From: Candidula unifasciata
Taxonomy: Eukaryota; Mollusca; Gastropoda; Stylommatophora; Geomitridae
Assembly: GCA_905116865.2 (NCBI GenBank)
Contig: CAJHNH020001150.1
Location: 74,111 to 138,110 of the forward strand
Length of the DNA stretch: 64,000 nucleotides
Reading direction: 5' to 3'
Both the position numbers and the translations under genes were made by a program. The notes below the pieces were generated by a model. The model ran no database searches and was not told the DNA's origin. It saw only the letters and a program-made list of their open reading frames with translations. Of the stretch, positions 61,621 through 64,000 are shown piece by piece; positions within the stretch are counted from its first letter, which is position 1; each line of letters begins with the position of its first letter.

Positions 61621-63318
61621 AACATGTATATGAGTTGATGTTCATCAGTTGTGTTCATTAGTTGTGTTCATTAGTTGTGTTCATCAGTTGTGTTCATTAG
61701 CTGTGTTCATTAGTTGTGTTCATTAGTTGTGTTTATCAGTTGTGTTCATCAGTTGTGTTCATTATTTGTGTTCATTAGTTGTGTTCATTAGTTGTGTTCA
61801 TTAGTTGTGTTCATTAGTTGTGTTCATTAGTTGTGATTCAGTTGTGTTCATTAGTTGTGTTCATTAGTTGTGTTCATTAGTTGTGTTCATTAGTTGTGTT
61901 TCTCATTGTGTTCATTGTGTTGTGTTCATTAGTTGTGTTCATTCAGTTGTGTTCATGGATGATGTGTTCAGTTTGTTTGTTCATTAGTTCATTTGTGTTC
62001 ATTAGTTGTGTTCATCAGTTGTGTTCATCAGTTGTGTTCATCAGTTGTGTTCATTGGTTGTGTTTATTGGTTGTGTTCATCAGTTGTGTTCATCAGTTGT
62101 GTTCATTATTTGTGTTAATTAGTTGTATTGATCAGTTGTGTTCATTATTTGTGTTAATTAGTTGTGTTTGTTCACATTGTGTTTATTGTTGTGTTCATCA
62201 GTTGTGTTCACAAGTTGTGTTCATTAGTTGTGTTCATTAGTTGTGTGTGTATTATTATCATTAGTTGTGTTCATTAGTTGTCTTTCATTAGTTGTGTTTC
62301 ATTGATTGTGTTCATTAGTTGTGTTCATTAGTTGTGTTCATTAGTTGTGTTCATTAGTTGTGTTCATTAGTTGTGTTCATTAGTTGTGTTCATTAGTTGT
62401 GTTCATTAGTTGTGTTCATTAGTTGTGTTCATTGGTTGTGTTCATTAGTTTTGTTCATTAGTTGTGTTCATTAGTTGTGTTCATCAGTTGTGTTCATTAG
62501 TTGTGTTCATTAGTTGTGTTCATCAGTTGTGTTTCATTAGTTGTGTTCATTCATTTGCTGTGTTTATCAGTTGTTTTCTTTTGTTTTGTTCATTAGTTGT
62601 GTGCATAAAATACATTTAATCAGTTGCATTCATTAGTTGAATTCATTGGTTGTCTTCATTCATTTGTACATAGGTTTTGTTAATGTGTTGTGTTCATTGG
62701 TTGTGTTCATTCATTCACTTGTTGTGTAGTTCATTGGTTGTGTTCACTGTTTGCGTTTACTGGTTGTTTTCTTTTTTGTGTGTCCATTTGATGTGTTCTT
62801 TAGTTGTGTTATCAGTTGTGTTCATTAGTTGTGTTCATTAGTTGTGTTCATTAGTTGTGTTCATTAGTTGTGTTCATTAGTTGTTTTCATCAGTTGTGTT
62901 CATTAGCTGTGATTATCAGTTGTGTTCATTAGTTGTGTTCATCAGTTGCGTTCATTAGTTGTGTTCAATAGTTGTGTTCATCGGTTGTGTTCAATAGTTG
63001 TGTTCATCAGTTGCGTTCAATAGTTGTGTTCATCAGTTGTGTTCATTAGTTGTGTTCATCAGTTGTGTTCATCAGTTGTGTTCATCAGTTGTGTTCATTA
63101 GTTGTGTTCATCAGTTGCGTTCAATAGTTGTGTTCATCGGTTGTGTTCAATAGTTGTGTTCATCAGTTGTGTTCATCAGTTGTGTTCATCAGTTGTGTTC
63201 ATCAGTTGTGTTCATCAGTTGTGTTCATTAGTTGTGTTCATCGGTTGTGTTCAATAGTTGTGTTCATCAGTTGTGTTCATCAGTTGTGTTTATTAGTTGT
63301 GTTTATCAGTTGTATTCA
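61621..63318. repeat. 13-bp minisatellite
   Basis: The unit is AGTTGTGTTCATT, over 100 copies, with ATCAG/ATTAG variation and a more disordered patch at about 62540-62800. Long Cys/Val/Phe/Ser frames are shadows. Confidence 0.96.
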
Positions 63319-63322
63319 TCAG

Positions 63323-63966
63323 CAATGACACTGTGGTCCTGCAGGAAACACGCATTGGTGACAAGGAAGTTAAAGCGGCATATTTTCAATATTTTTACAT
63401 CGACATCATCTCGTGCAGGTCATCCTAGTTCGCGACAACATGCTGGTATGCAAGGTTAATATGTTTGAATGGAACAGAGACGCCCCGCAGGTCCATGCAG
63501 TCAGCGTGTTGACTCCCGTCACGCTCACGATCGTAAATGTTTATTCCTGCAACAGGAAGGTCGGTGCGCGTCAGTGGCAACGTTTGCTTATGTCCGGGGA
63601 AAGAAACAGCATCTACTGCACGGATATGAATGCCCGAAGAAGCCCGAGGGGTAATGTTATCACCAGCAAACAGGGGGAAGTTCTGGAAGATGCGGTGGTA
63701 TCTGCTGAGCTGGTATGCTTAAATAATGGACAGTCACTAGACTGGCCACTCGACCAGGCGACTCTGACAGTGTCATTGACTTGGCTCTGGTGTTGCCTAC
63801 CATCGCTTCTCTTTGCATATGGAACACACTGGGATACCATGACAGCGACCACCTGCTTTGTGTTGTCTTGGTTGAGAAGAACAGGAAAAGCAACCAGAGA
63901 AACAGAACAAAAGTTGTCAGTATGACATCAAAGGGCAGGATGCCATCAGCAAGGTTAGACTTCGTA
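63323..63966 (+). pseudogene. LINE AP-type endonuclease fragment
   Basis: The + strand reads VVLQETRIGDKEVKAAYFQ, containing the QET (Glu) motif of the exonuclease-endonuclease-phosphatase fold. Then come VHAVSVLTPVTLTIVNVYSC, IYCTDMNARRSP (the GDFNA-type Asp/Asn motif), GEVLEDAVVSAELVCLNNGQ and, after a frameshift near 63740, LPTIASLCIWNTLGYHDSDH (the terminal SDH). All main catalytic motifs are recognisable, but frames change at least twice and the sequence ends in poly-C. It is a 5' LINE fragment; RT would follow beyond the window. Confidence 0.82.
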
Positions 63967-63971
63967 AATTA

Positions 63972-63990
63972 ACCCCCCCCCCCCCCCCCC
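63972..63990. repeat. Poly-C tract
   Basis: A mononucleotide C run at the end of the endonuclease fragment. Its length may be uncertain in the assembly. Confidence 0.9.
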
Positions 63991-64000
63991 CTTTCCGTAA

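Noticed and set aside
61881..63328. Cys/Val/Phe-rich membrane-like proteins
   Set aside because: Readings of the 13-bp minisatellite; hydrophobicity follows from GTTGTGTTC.

Overview
This window is eukaryotic, from a very repeat-rich animal genome. Intron-split exons, tRNA-headed SINEs, several non-LTR retrotransposon families, a Penelope-like element and dozens of minisatellites all point that way. The style of the retroelement proteins and the SINE suggest a lophotrochozoan, most likely a mollusc and perhaps a gastropod. That placement is inferred from remembered family resemblance, not from a search. There are no bacterial-style genes, operons, CRISPR arrays or canonical tRNA/rRNA genes.

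The one host gene I can support lies on the + strand and is assembled from five short exons: 23265-23696, 25876-26049, 36127-36205, 42413-42606 and 49763-49884. Splice phases chain perfectly (0, 0, 1, 0, then 2 going out). The joined protein (333 codons, 3' end beyond the window or not found) has an MGxxxSK N-myristoylation-type start, a complete C4HC3 PHD finger, then an EF-hand-like helical region. It aligns along its length with the PHD finger protein 24 (PHF24/GINIP) family. About 1 kb of coding sequence is spread over more than 26 kb because every intron is filled with minisatellites and transposon debris.

Layout: 0-4.8 kb, LINE remnants around a 22-bp G-rich minisatellite. 4.8-8.5 kb, short tandem arrays, CA-rich DNA and a truncated SINE. 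8.5-11.6 kb, an antisense Penelope-like element inserted into a 36-bp array and itself broken by a 39-bp array at its reverse-transcriptase catalytic core. 13.1-18.9 kb, a 26-bp array with higher-order structure. 20.8-21.6 kb, a LINE RNase H relic. 22.3-23.0 kb, a 26-bp array upstream of exon 1. 23.3-49.9 kb, the PHF24-like exons with their array- and LINE-filled introns. 51.6-61.6 kb, a roughly 10-kb 46-bp array grading through a scrambled zone into a 13-bp array (to 63.3 kb). 63.3-64 kb, a LINE endonuclease fragment.

The most unusual signal is at the exon-intron boundaries. At four of the five visible 5' splice sites, the intron begins directly with a tandem array whose repeat unit contains a copy of that exon's own splice donor, including the last exonic bases in some units. 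These minisatellites appear to have been seeded from splice junctions, leaving long runs of decoy donors downstream of the real one. A related process is seen in a LINE whose own C-terminal coding sequence (13 codons, 39 bp) has been amplified about 29-fold, and in the Penelope element, where the segment encoding the catalytic Asp-Asp motif is tandemly duplicated.
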